Assembly: GCA_046259385.1 (NCBI GenBank) | Contig: JBJYWI010000271.1 | Coordinates: 1-25,423, forward strand | DNA: 25,423 nt | Reading direction: 5' to 3' | From: CAVWDI01 sp046259385 | Lineage (GTDB): Bacteria; Chloroflexota; Anaerolineae; Anaerolineales; UBA4823 | Shown: in pieces, positions 14,199 to 22,355 of the stretch | How the letters are laid out: every line of letters begins with the position of its first letter | Numbering within the stretch: the stretch's first letter is position 1 | The notes under the pieces: generated by a model | Told to the model about the DNA's origin: nothing | Seen by the model: only the letters and a program-made list of their open reading frames with translations | Databases searched by the model: none | Program-made: the position numbers and the translations under genes

Positions 14199-16610
14199 TC
14201 AATAAGCCAAGCTCTCATTCACACTGAGCTTTGCTGCGCCGCGAGCTGGCAGCGAGCTAGCAAATACAGCCAGAAAGGTGATTACAACCAGCCAAATCAA
14301 CGCGCCTGACGGAGAAAAGGTGTACACAAGCTGCTGATTAAGGGCAAACGACAAGCCTCTGGTCGCCAGAAAATATGCAGCCGGAATGCTCAAAGGCAGC
14401 GCGATCATCCAGCTCAACCAGCCCAATATCACCCCTTCGCTCACATAAAGCCTGATCACACGCCAGGTTGAGGCGCCCACCGAACGCATAACCCCGATCT
14501 CCCGTCGGCGTTCCAGCACATTCAGGCTGAGCACACCGCTCAAACCCACCCCACCCACCACAGCGATGATGACCGCCATTATCGCCAGCAGTTGCAGGAT
14601 CAGGCTGAATCCGCCGGTAGTCTGTTCGACGATCTCGTTGATCGTGCTGTAGCCGAAGACGCTGGATGGAACCAGGTCGTACCCGCGCGCGGTGTACATA
14701 TCGCTGAGCTGCAGGGCGACCGATCCCAATTGCTCCCCGCCACGGTATTCTGACTGCGCAAAGAGCGTGTTAGCCTGGCCCTGTAAGCCAAGCTCTTTTT
14801 GGATTGCAGAAAGCGGCACAAAAAGCGCCGTATCAGCGATCGGATCATATGCAATGCCGACGATCAGCCAGTCGTCTTCGCGGCCATCCGCGGCGGTTAT
14901 GGTAATTTGCTGTCCGACATTCCAGCCCGTTTCATCCGCGAGTTGTTTTGAAATCACCGCAGCGCGACCGTCGCCCGGTTTGATCCACCTCCCTGACTGC
15001 AGGTCCGGGCTGTATATGTTGCTGTCAGCCGGCATGCCAAAAAGGCGGATGCGGGGGTCGCTTACTTCGGAATCAGGTTGGTTGGAGGCTCTTGCTTTTC
15101 CGGACATTACCAGCCAGGATTCGACCGCGTTTATATTTGGATTTGTCAGTGCAAGATTTTTTGTGCGCTGGACCCGGGCTGGATTTTCAAACTGGAGCGA
15201 AATTTGGTAGTTGTGGATGCTGGTCAGCTTGTCCCCGTAGGTAAACCGGGTGGCGTCGTTGACCCCGATAACCATCATAAAGATCACACCGGCAAGCACC
15301 AAAGTGATCTCAATGAATAAGACCCTTCTGCGGTTGCGGAAGGCGTTGCTCATCACGAGCGACAGGCTGTAGGGGATCCCCCGCAGGCGGGCCAAAGTCC
15401 GTTCGAGCAGACCAGCGCTGCCGGTGAGGCCGTATGTACTGATTGCTTCCCGAACACTGATGCGCACTCCAGACCAGATAGGGATGAATGCCGCCAGGAT
15501 TGGGACGAGCATACTTACCCCGACCTGGACAGTGATTGCCGTATAATCGAAAGAAAACCCCGGGTCTTCCAGGTTGAGCAGATCGATAAACAAAGCCTGC
15601 AAGCCGCGAGCACCGAGCCCACCGATTGGGATTGAAACCAGGGTGGCTAGGATACCGAAAGCCAACACAAGCAGAAAGTAGCTGAAGAAGATCTGTCTGG
15701 AGCGGGCGCCGATCGCTTTCATCACTCCGATCTGGTCAACTTGCTGGGTGATAATAGCGTTTATGGTTGTGTAAACCAGGAAAATCCCCAGGATGATGAT
15801 TATGGCTCCAATCAGCCCAAGGATCAAAAACAGGGCATTCAGTATTCCCGCAGCAGGCGGGACATCGGGCGAGATTACCCGGTCCTGGAATGGGAAGAGG
15901 GTGCCGACAGAGTCGATCCCCAGGTCTTCAAAGTAATCCTGGATCTCCAAGTCGACCGCTTCAGCCCTGGCGCGGTCGAATGTGAGGTCCCTCACCAGGA
16001 GCTGGTCGTAACTGCTGCGCCCTGTCAGGCGCTCGAAAAAGGAACGGTCGGCATAAAAAACAGGCTGGCCGAGGAAGACGACCGGGAACGGTCCGACCGG
16101 TTTTAAGGTCCCGGTCAATTTGATCGTGCGAACCTGGTCGTTGGAGCGAACTTCGATTCGGTCCCCTTCGCCTACTCCATAAAGTTGGTCAGCAGTCTTG
16201 ATTACGCCGAGCGTGCTGCGGGTAGGCCAGAGCCCGCTTTCGAGATTGATCAATTCCATTTTCTGGGCTTTATAATCCTGACGGGCTTCAAGGCGGGCAG
16301 TCTGCCATTCACGCTCGCCAGGAAAGCGCCATTCGACTGAGCCCGAGAGTGTTCCTTCCGCCTGGTAGACTCCCTCAAAACGCTCGATTGCGGTTAGCTG
16401 GTCATCAGTCAGAGCTGGGTTAACCGCCAACTTTATATTTGGTGGCTCAGCCTGTTTCCACTGGTCGGCGATCGTGCCGGCTATCAGGTTTCGTCCCCCG
16501 ATCACCAGACCGATTGCAAAAGCCCCCAATGCAATAACCAGAATAACCTGGATGGTGCGCGATTTTTCGTTCCATAGGTCGTGCCAGAGCTTTGCGAATT
16601 GGCTGCTCAT
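14199..16610 (-). CDS. ABC transporter permease with two FtsX domains (LolC/MacB-like)
   Basis: This 803-residue integral membrane protein has one helix near residues 18-38, a large extracytoplasmic domain, a three-helix FtsX block (about 255-390), another anchor helix near 435, a second extracytoplasmic domain, and a C-terminal three-helix FtsX block (about 680-800). This eight-helix duplicated layout is common in Gram-positive and Chloroflexota export-type permeases. The motifs IGVMKAIGARSRQI and IGVMRSVGASTWRVI at the ends of the two coupling loops are clear. It forms a complex with the ATPase encoded just upstream; the ATPase stop and this start share ATGA, giving a 4-base overlap and coupled translation. 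Relatives extract lipoproteins, export peptides or act as mechanical transducers rather than importing nutrients. The substrate is not known. Confidence 0.9.
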   Translation of the reverse strand: MSSQFAKLWHDLWNEKSRTIQVILVIALGAFAIGLVIGGRNLIAGTIADQWKQAEPPNIKLAVNPALTDDQLTAIERFEGVYQAEGTLSGSVEWRFPGEREWQTARLEARQDYKAQKMELINLESGLWPTRSTLGVIKTADQLYGVGEGDRIEVRSNDQVRTIKLTGTLKPVGPFPVVFLGQPVFYADRSFFERLTGRSSYDQLLVRDLTFDRARAEAVDLEIQDYFEDLGIDSVGTLFPFQDRVISPDVPPAAGILNALFLILGLIGAIIIILGIFLVYTTINAIITQQVDQIGVMKAIGARSRQIFFSYFLLVLAFGILATLVSIPIGGLGARGLQALFIDLLNLEDPGFSFDYTAITVQVGVSMLVPILAAFIPIWSGVRISVREAISTYGLTGSAGLLERTLARLRGIPYSLSLVMSNAFRNRRRVLFIEITLVLAGVIFMMVIGVNDATRFTYGDKLTSIHNYQISLQFENPARVQRTKNLALTNPNINAVESWLVMSGKARASNQPDSEVSDPRIRLFGMPADSNIYSPDLQSGRWIKPGDGRAAVISKQLADETGWNVGQQITITAADGREDDWLIVGIAYDPIADTALFVPLSAIQKELGLQGQANTLFAQSEYRGGEQLGSVALQLSDMYTARGYDLVPSSVFGYSTINEIVEQTTGGFSLILQLLAIMAVIIAVVGGVGLSGVLSLNVLERRREIGVMRSVGASTWRVIRLYVSEGVILGWLSWMIALPLSIPAAYFLATRGLSFALNQQLVYTFSPSGALIWLVVITFLAVFASSLPARGAAKLSVNESLAY

Positions 16611-17371
16611 ACCCCACGCTCCACCAAGGCTGTGTGCGGTTGGGATTTGGAAAAAATCTCAGGCGCCGGAAGCGAATCGCACACAATGTTTCCATCCCGA
16701 ATTTCGATGATACGGGGCATTCGTTGAGCTATTTCCATATCGTGGGTGACCATTAGCATGGTCTTTCCATCATCCACTAAGCCCTGAAACAGCTCAAAGA
16801 TACTTTCAGCTGACCTGGAATCAAGATTGCCTGTTGGTTCATCTGCAATCAGCAGGGGGGGATCATTTGCAAGGGCACGCGCAATCGCAGCCCGCTGCTG
16901 CTGGCCGCCTGAGACCATGCCGGGCAGTTTATTTGCCTGATCTGCCAGACCGACCAGCCCGAGCAGGTGCAGGGCGCGTTCCCGGCGCTCTTTCCGGCGG
17001 TAGATCCCGTTGAATTCCATCGGCATGACCACATTCTGCAGCAGACTGATGGAAGGGAGCAGTTGGAAAAATTGGAAGATAATGCCCACATTTTTCCCCC
17101 GCCAGGTAGCAAGCTCATTTTCATTCATCAAATGCACCGGACAGCCATTAACAAGCACTTCACCCATTGTGGGGCGGTCAATGCCGGTGATCATGTTTAA
17201 TAGTGTTGATTTCCCGTTACCGGAGGGGCCGGTTACGGCGACAAATTCGCCGTTTTCAACGCTGAGCGAAAGATCAGAGAGGACTTCGAGTTTCTGCCCT
17301 CCAGATTTATATACCTTTTGGAGTTTATTAATTTCTACTATGTTCTGTGTATCTGTGCAGCTAAACATCAT
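16607..17371 (-). CDS. ABC transporter ATPase, LolD/MacB family
   Basis: This 254-residue ATPase has Walker A GPSGNGKST (48-56), a Q-loop in IFQFFQLLPSISLLQNV, signature VSGGQQQR, Walker B LLIADEPTGNLD and the switch histidine in VTHD. The LolD-type hallmark is DEPTGNLD with a short C-terminus. I chose the ATG at 17371 because AAGGAGAG lies just upstream and a promoter at 17411-17440 would start transcription near 17404; a longer frame from 17440 would overlap the -35 box. It pairs with the FtsX-type permease that follows with a 4-base overlap, and together they form a type VII-like export or mechanotransmission complex at the cytoplasmic membrane. The partner substrate is unknown. Confidence 0.92.
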   Translation of the reverse strand: MMFSCTDTQNIVEINKLQKVYKSGGQKLEVLSDLSLSVENGEFVAVTGPSGNGKSTLLNMITGIDRPTMGEVLVNGCPVHLMNENELATWRGKNVGIIFQFFQLLPSISLLQNVVMPMEFNGIYRRKERRERALHLLGLVGLADQANKLPGMVSGGQQQRAAIARALANDPPLLIADEPTGNLDSRSAESIFELFQGLVDDGKTMLMVTHDMEIAQRMPRIIEIRDGNIVCDSLPAPEIFSKSQPHTALVERGV

Positions 17372-17410
17372 TTTTCTCTCCTTGCCGGCTTTTGTCTCAC
17401 CAGCACGGAA

Positions 17411-17440
17411 ATTATAAAGTAATTGCACATATATTGTCAA
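17411..17440 (-). promoter_or_regulatory. Promoter of the LolD-FtsX type operon
   Basis: On the minus strand TTGACA (17440-17435) and TATAAT (17416-17411) are perfect hexamers spaced 18 bases. The predicted start near 17404 gives a leader of about 33 bases to the ATG at 17371. Confidence 0.8.
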
Positions 17441-17514
17441 GTATTTATCAATTAAAATTCATTTATCTTTTTTATTCCGTTCGGGTAAAAGGCGACAGGG
17501 AAACTTAAAACTGG

Positions 17515-17832
17515 CTATAGAAGTAACCGGCTGGATTCTTTCAGGACGTAGAGCGCCTGCAAAGTAATCCATTTGCTGGGATCGTTTTGCTGGATAAGCT
17601 TAACCGGCATCTTGTCGAGAGTAGCGTCGACCCGCCAGGCGCCGTGCTTTTTGCGTTTACTCTCAAGGTAATCGAGGGCATTTGACAGGCGCGGATCGTT
17701 TATCAAATCCAAGTCAGTCAGGATTACCAGCATCTGGAGGATATCGCTCTGGGAGTTACGTGGGAAGCTAAATTTCCACCATTGGGCGCTGGTCTGGATG
17801 ACCGGAATATAAATCAGGTTGGAAAACCTACC
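17515..17832 (-). pseudogene. C-terminal remnant of a prenyltransferase/squalene-cyclase-repeat protein
   Basis: The frame directly after the TAG of the lipoprotein gene (17835-17833) stays open for about 105 codons to a TAG at 17515. It reads WWKFSFPRN, DILQMLVILTDLDLINDPRL, then ALDYLESKRKKHGAW and DPSKWITLQAL. This pattern resembles the C-terminal end of alpha/alpha-barrel prenyltransferase-repeat proteins that, as I recall, are common in Chloroflexota and sometimes misnamed NifH. Complete members have about 300 residues, so roughly two thirds is missing and no good start or ribosome site is seen; the only ATG is at 17733. I read it as a decayed remnant. The alternatives are a short expressed protein of 72 residues from 17733, or a C-terminal part lost from the lipoprotein by a stop mutation, which the unrelated domain makes less likely. 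Confidence 0.6.
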
Positions 17833-20055
17833 CTACTGGAGCGGCGGTGTGGGGATAACTGGTATATCTCTCAGGTTGGTCACCTGCACATAGCGCCCGT
17901 CGACCCAGGCCTGCTTGTCGGGGTTGACCGACTCGTCCACTTCGATCACCCACCATTGGCCGTCTTCGCTCACGCCGACCACTTCAGCCCTGGTTCCAAC
18001 TCCGACCACACCGTAACTGGCATATTCAGTTCCAGGACCTCTGTAAACCTCGATCGATTGCACAAATGTTGCTGTCGGGGCGCTGCTGACCGGCTCGGGA
18101 ACATCTACCGTTTTCAGGGAAGGAGTTGCCTCAACCGGCACATTCTCGGTGTTGGTGGTATCCACAAAATCAGCGCTGACCCAGCCCATACCGTCAATCG
18201 TGATTTCCTTCGGAATCGCGATCACCCACCAATCTAAATCCTCGCTTACTCCGATCACCTCGAAAGTTGTCCCCTGGGGCACAACCCCGTATGTCAGGTA
18301 CTCCGTTCCGGGACCGCTGCGGATGTTAATGGCATCCTTGGCGACTGCCTGGGGTGTATCACCGGCCGGAGTCGGGACCACAATCTGGGTGCCTCCGCTC
18401 AGGAAGATCATGCGGTCCGGGCTTTCCGGCAGGTAGAGCGTCAGGCTGTTAGCCTGGCGCTCGAAGGTCTCGACTTCCTCCAGAAGCTCGATAAATAGCG
18501 GCGAGAAGGAGGTGGTACCGCAGTCCTTCATGGCTGTCGCGCCCAGCTTGATCTCGATCAGATCACCGTTGATGGTATAGTTTCCGTCACCAGCATTGCA
18601 ATCGGCGGTGTAGGTCAGGGTGCCGTTGGTGTTGAATACCAGGGTGTAAATCTGGGGGTCGGGGATCAGCTCAAAGGTAGCCGGGTTGGTGTCAATCAGC
18701 TGCCCCCACTGCCAGTTAATGTAGGCGAAATCAGATGGAGGTGCTTCGCTTTCTTCAGGCACTACCCCGTATTCAAGAGAGGTGATCAAGCCATCCAGCT
18801 TTGCTAGGTCTGGTTCCCAATCGCTGGTCTCCAGCCCATTCAGATCGGCTGTTTTCTCTTGTTTATACAGGGGGAACTCGTCAGTTACTCTGTCGAGCTC
18901 GTCCTGGGATACTTCCGCATCATTCGGCAGAAATGAGGTCGTGACTGGGTAAAAGAAGCTGATCAAGTAGCGTCTATCGCCGCTGAAACCCTGGAAAGTA
19001 TAGAATAGGGGAGGGTTGTCGTTCGTGATAGGGTCAGGATTTGATGTAAAGCGAGTGACAAAGCGGACACCGGATCCCTGCAGGGTATCCAGATAAGCAG
19101 AAGCGACTTGGATGTCCGGTCTGGCGCTCACTTCTTCGAAAGGCAGCACGGGCAGGGAGGAAGATGGGATGGGTTCGGGCTTTTCCGCAAGCAGATCCGC
19201 AAGATCCTGGATCGCGTCCGATACAGCCTGGTCGCCGGACGAATCCCAGAGTTCCTGATATGCGTCGACCGGGATGATGTAAATAATCGGTTCCCTCGGA
19301 AGGGTTTCCTCACCTTCTGGAAGAAAATTGACTGCAATATGGTCAGGCAAACCGGTTGGATTGGGGGGCTGAGAATCGTCATAATCTGTCGCATTTACGC
19401 AGACCGGCTTGTAAGTATAAGGGAAACTGGTCGGATCAACAACAACGCTGGCTGGATTGATACCGGCATCGCATACCTCAGATTCCTCAGGCTGTTTAAC
19501 CGCCCCGCCGCTTTCAAAGACCATCGAACCTGCATCTCCTTCCAGGTTTAGCACCATGCTCTCCCCGTCCAGCTCAAATGACTCGACTTCCCCAAGAGAT
19601 TTCAGGTACTGGTCGTATAGAGAATCGGATCCACACTCTGCCAGGGTGGTGATGCCGGGTTCGAGGGTGATGAAGCTTCCGGAAGAGGTGTAGGCGCCGC
19701 TGCCGGTATTGCAATCGGCTTTAAAATTATAGGTATTGCCCTCCCAGAGCACGAGCGTATAGTTATCGGGATCAGCCACTGGTGTCCTTGAGGTAGGTTT
19801 GTTCACGACCTGCTCAGCCCAGCGCCATTCGATGTTCTGCACATCCTGGATGGAGGCGGGTTCAGTGATTTCGGGCTGCTCGGTCTTTTCAACCGTTTCA
19901 GGGGTGGGTTCTGGGGTTTGGGTAGCGGTGCTGGTAGCGGTGGGCTCCGTACCTATTGGTGTTGTGAAACTTTCACAGGCTCCAAGCAGTGAGATCGTAG
20001 CCAGCGCTGAAAGAGTGATAAAAATCGTAACAATTGGAGAGTGTCTGCCGCTCAT
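17833..20055 (-). CDS. Lipoprotein with two META domains and two C-terminal SH3b domains
   Basis: This 740-residue precursor has a lipoprotein signal with LLGAC (Cys27) and a Thr/Pro/Glu-rich spacer to about 65. META/HslJ-type domain 1 (about 75-175) shows YTLVLWEGNTYNFKADCNTG and a later TLAECG. A middle region of about 250 residues is unfamiliar. META domain 2 (about 440-560) repeats YTLVFNTNGTLTYTADCNAG and DCG. Two bacterial SH3 domains follow, each with GPGTEY and a WWVI strand (about 575-640 and 665-735). META domains occur in heat-shock and secreted inhibitors, and SH3b domains often bind cell-wall peptides. The protein should be anchored outside the membrane. AAGGCGG precedes the ATG. 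The paired DCN...C cysteines in each META domain suggest disulfides. The function is unknown; a stress or envelope-binding role is a guess. Confidence 0.85.
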   Translation of the reverse strand: MSGRHSPIVTIFITLSALATISLLGACESFTTPIGTEPTATSTATQTPEPTPETVEKTEQPEITEPASIQDVQNIEWRWAEQVVNKPTSRTPVADPDNYTLVLWEGNTYNFKADCNTGSGAYTSSGSFITLEPGITTLAECGSDSLYDQYLKSLGEVESFELDGESMVLNLEGDAGSMVFESGGAVKQPEESEVCDAGINPASVVVDPTSFPYTYKPVCVNATDYDDSQPPNPTGLPDHIAVNFLPEGEETLPREPIIYIIPVDAYQELWDSSGDQAVSDAIQDLADLLAEKPEPIPSSSLPVLPFEEVSARPDIQVASAYLDTLQGSGVRFVTRFTSNPDPITNDNPPLFYTFQGFSGDRRYLISFFYPVTTSFLPNDAEVSQDELDRVTDEFPLYKQEKTADLNGLETSDWEPDLAKLDGLITSLEYGVVPEESEAPPSDFAYINWQWGQLIDTNPATFELIPDPQIYTLVFNTNGTLTYTADCNAGDGNYTINGDLIEIKLGATAMKDCGTTSFSPLFIELLEEVETFERQANSLTLYLPESPDRMIFLSGGTQIVVPTPAGDTPQAVAKDAINIRSGPGTEYLTYGVVPQGTTFEVIGVSEDLDWWVIAIPKEITIDGMGWVSADFVDTTNTENVPVEATPSLKTVDVPEPVSSAPTATFVQSIEVYRGPGTEYASYGVVGVGTRAEVVGVSEDGQWWVIEVDESVNPDKQAWVDGRYVQVTNLRDIPVIPTPPLQ

Positions 20056-20362
20056 ATCCGCCTTCCGTTTATTTCCTAGTAGGGTCTTATCAATCTCGTA
20101 ACTTTCACTGGCAGAGTATATGTAGTACCATATTAAAACCAGATCCGATTAAATAGATTAATGGAGAGTTGAAATACAATTGAATCGATTATACATAAAT
20201 TTTAGTGGAAATTCCTAGTTCCTTTGGATATAAAAAGGTTAAGGTTCGGGGCGAAATTGGTTAATTCTGTAATTTCACACGGGAATTGGGGCTTGTTTCA
20301 CTCTCAATTTCTCACGGGGCAACCTTATTCATTAATAAAGCATCGGCTGGGGATAAAATAAA
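20056..20362. other. Non-coding spacer
   Basis: About 300 AT-rich bases between the lipoprotein start and the terminator of the 66-residue gene. No convincing reading frame is seen. A minus-strand TATACT (20120-20115) could be the -10 box of the lipoprotein gene, but no good -35 box goes with it. Confidence 0.6.
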
Positions 20363-20386
20363 CGGCCCGGTCATTCAACCGGGCCG
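20350..20386 (-). terminator. Intrinsic terminator of the 66-residue gene
   Basis: CGGCCCGGT (20363-20371) and ACCGGGCCG (20378-20386) form a 9-bp GC-rich stem with a 6-base loop. On the minus strand TTTATTTTAT follows directly. It lies about 84 bases after the stop at 20470. Confidence 0.85.
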
Positions 20387-20469
20387 AGGGTGATGCCCAA
20401 CAGCAAGTTTTCTGTTTTTAGCCAATGTTGATGCTGGAGGGTTGATTTCCCTCAATTCATGTATCGCGC

Positions 20470-20670
20470 TTAGCCTGCTTTCTTGAGGACCGGGAGACCG
20501 TTTTTGCTCTCAGAAACGACATAACCGGATGGAACTGCGTCCAGCGCTCCTTCGGGTTTTACCTCTTTTGCGAAAAAAAACAGGGTCTGTTCTTTGCCGC
20601 TCTTCAACACACGGGTGGTTGAGTGCAAGTAATACGTGGTTCCCTTTGAATTTGTATAACTGTATGCCAT
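20470..20670 (-). CDS. Conserved 66-residue small protein of unknown function
   Basis: It encodes MAYSYTNSKGTTYYLHS, a KSGKEQTLFFFAKEVK centre and an ending DAVPSGYVVSESKNGLPVLKK. AAAGGAGATG precedes the start at good spacing and a strong terminator follows, so it is a real monocistronic gene. I recognise this small-protein pattern from memory in Chloroflexota, Cyanobacteria and other phyla, where it has no assigned function. It has no signal peptide or membrane helix. The sequence is polar and basic, with a predicted mostly beta fold. A minus-strand TATAAT (20777-20772) about 100 bases upstream may be its -10 box; no clear -35 box was found. Confidence 0.82.
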   Translation of the reverse strand: MAYSYTNSKGTTYYLHSTTRVLKSGKEQTLFFFAKEVKPEGALDAVPSGYVVSESKNGLPVLKKAG

Positions 20671-21053
20671 GTTTCATCTCCTTTGAGAATAGAAGTGGAC
20701 CGCTCTTGCCTGGTAAAAAGTGCAAGCGAAGTCGTTGCGGGAGAATTTTTATTCCTTCCCTTTGAATAAAAATTATACAATAAAAACGGGATTTTTGGAC
20801 ACGAGCATTATTAGATGTATATACATTTTAATATAAAAACTTTTCATCACTCGCCAGCTTAAAGCACGGCAATTTATTGATAATTTCAGGTTATTAAACC
20901 GCAGATTGATCTCTAAAAAATGGATTATAAATTTCTGGAGCCTTGCGCAAATTAAGGCGTGGCTCTTCGGATATTTAAGATCAGCGGAATATTCCATTAA
21001 ATGATTGAGCAACTATTCAACTTCGTCCAGTCGCAATGAGCCCTGTTATGAGG

Positions 21054-21073
21054 CACCTGAAGGATCTCAGGTG
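21054..21073. repeat. Small stem-loop
   Basis: CACCTGA (21054-21060) and TCAGGTG (21067-21073) form a perfect 7-bp stem with a 6-base loop. Confidence 0.5.
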
Positions 21074-21101
21074 TGTTCCGCCTGGCAAATTTTCGATAAT
21101 T

Positions 21102-21134
21102 AAGTGCGATGCAACTCCGAGTTGCGACGCACTT
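21102..21134. repeat. Long near-perfect hairpin, possible intergenic palindromic element
   Basis: AAGTGCG and GCAACTC on the left (21102-21117) pair with GAGTTGC and CGCACTT on the right, with a 2-base internal mismatch and almost no loop. It is either a RNA stem or a member of an interspersed palindromic repeat family. Confidence 0.6.
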
Positions 21135-21160
21135 GGTGCAGGGAGTTAGGTCGCTTTTTT
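21124..21160 (+). terminator. Possible terminator overlapping the hairpin
   Basis: GCGAC (21124-21128) can pair with GTCGC (21150-21154), followed by six T. It shares bases with the right arm of the hairpin at 21102-21134, so the two structures exclude each other, as in an attenuator. The stem is only 5 bp, so the call is weak. Confidence 0.35.
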
Positions 21161-21214
21161 GGATACTATTTGCCTCCTGGAAAATTCTGGAGACCCCTGA
21201 ATTTCCCTGATCGA

Positions 21215-21243
21215 TTTACGTTTAATCTCTTTTAATCTATAAT
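21215..21243 (+). promoter_or_regulatory. Promoter of the NdpA-like/M23 operon
   Basis: TTTACG (21215-21220) and a perfect TATAAT (21238-21243) are 17 bases apart. The predicted start near 21251 gives a leader of about 40 bases with GGGAGG before the ATG at 21290. The stem-loops upstream would therefore not be part of this mRNA. Confidence 0.65.
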
Positions 21244-21289
21244 ATTGTTGTAGAGTCGCCCTCAAATATTATCGAACCGGGAGGTAAAG

Positions 21290-22348
21290 ATGCGAGACGC
21301 TGCCAACATCCAGATCCACGAATTAATCATACACATACTCGACCCGAAGGGGCAGGGCCTTGTGCTGTCCGGGGTTGACCTGCCTCTGAAAAACAATCAG
21401 TCGCTGGTCGATTATTTCAAAGGACACTTGGAGAACACCCTCAAAGACCCTTCGATCAAAGCTGCCCGGTTCCGGAACATCAACCCGGAACAGCCGTCCG
21501 GATTCTGCCAGGCGATCCTGAACGGGGAGCTGACACTGGCATCAGGTTCGCAAAGCCTGGCAGGCGCGCTGTACGGCATCATGGAGAATGATATGCGCAT
21601 CACTTCCGGCGACCTGGGGGTTGTACTTTTTTCGGCTGAAAACTATCCATATACGCGATTCCTTGCGATCCTGAAAATCGACCCGGCTCAAATTTTCAGA
21701 CATGTTATCCGGGAGGACAGCCAGGGCAACACTTACGTCAGTTTTGAACCGGAACCGATGGCTTTCACCACCGAAAAACTGCAAAAGTGTGCGGTGATCC
21801 AGCCGCTAGACCCGCGCCATCCCAACTTCGATATGCTGCTTCTCGACCGCCAATCACGCCTGGAGGAACGGGCGGTGGCGCGCTTTTTCACTGAATCCTT
21901 CCTGGACGCACAGGAAGCGTTTGATTCTCGCAAGTACACCGAAAAATTTGTGCGCAGCATCACTGATGCGCGCAACCGGATGCAGAGCTCTCTTTCCTCC
22001 TCGGACGAAGCCAGCCTGGAAAGCCAGCTGCTGCAGGCGGTTAGCTCCCCACGGATTAACTGCGATTTGTGGGTGGAGGAACTGCCTCTGAGAAAAGCGA
22101 TCCGGGAGGAAATTGATTCTTCACTGCGCGAGAATATACCTGACCGCCAGTTCAGCTTTGACCAGACAGTTGCCCAACGTCTGACCCGCAAGATAAAAAT
22201 GCGCGGAGATAACGGTTTGCGGCTGGAGGTCAACGCTGAAAATTACTGGACAGTGGTGGTTTCTGAAGAGAGAGTAACCGACGATCCAGACAGGGGACCA
22301 TACTACCGGATTGTGATCGAAACGGAGGATTGGAAAAAGGTGGTCTGA
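21290..22348 (+). CDS. Nucleoid-associated protein, NdpA/NA37 family
   Basis: This 352-residue soluble protein resembles the 37-kDa nucleoid-associated family (YejK/NdpA, about 335 residues). Recognisable parts are the N-terminal IHELIIHILD strand, the GDLGVVLFSA and RFLAILKIDP strands, LQKCAVIQP followed by FDMLLLDRQ near the middle, and ARFFTESFLDA, after which a helical half follows. Members bind nucleoid DNA; some occur with defence or mobile elements, others are housekeeping. GGGAGG precedes the start. The next gene follows after 7 bases, so the two are probably co-transcribed, although their roles look unrelated. The family assignment is by pattern and fairly sure. The function in this organism is unknown. 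Confidence 0.78.
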   Translation: MRDAANIQIHELIIHILDPKGQGLVLSGVDLPLKNNQSLVDYFKGHLENTLKDPSIKAARFRNINPEQPSGFCQAILNGELTLASGSQSLAGALYGIMENDMRITSGDLGVVLFSAENYPYTRFLAILKIDPAQIFRHVIREDSQGNTYVSFEPEPMAFTTEKLQKCAVIQPLDPRHPNFDMLLLDRQSRLEERAVARFFTESFLDAQEAFDSRKYTEKFVRSITDARNRMQSSLSSSDEASLESQLLQAVSSPRINCDLWVEELPLRKAIREEIDSSLRENIPDRQFSFDQTVAQRLTRKIKMRGDNGLRLEVNAENYWTVVVSEERVTDDPDRGPYYRIVIETEDWKKVV

Positions 22349-22355
22349 TGCTCGA

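Larger units (their letters stand above)
20671..21289. other. Non-coding region with stem-loops and a T-run
   Basis: These 619 bases hold no reading frame I can support. The part 20,770-21,050 is AT-rich and featureless. From 21,054 there are stem-loops (listed separately), a T6 run at 21155-21160 and then the promoter of the NdpA-like gene. The region lies between divergent genes. Confidence 0.6.

Noticed and set aside
17413..17422. ATAAAGTAAT in the LolD-FtsX promoter matches 10 bases of the ROK operator arm
   Set aside because: It is a single half-site created largely by the complement of the -10 box, without a second arm. Chance is the better explanation.
17372..17440. ATG at 17440 as start of the LolD-like ATPase
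   Set aside because: It overlaps the -35 box of a perfect promoter, while AAGGAGAG directly precedes the ATG at 17371.
17833..17835. TAG read through as pyrrolysine, joining the lipoprotein and the following 105 codons
   Set aside because: No pyrrolysine genes are visible, the lipoprotein is not a methylamine methyltransferase, and the downstream piece looks like an unrelated family. Staying in frame has a one-in-three chance.
20773..21012. 79-codon minus-strand frame in the non-coding region
   Set aside because: It has no ribosome site, low-complexity AT-rich composition and no family resemblance.
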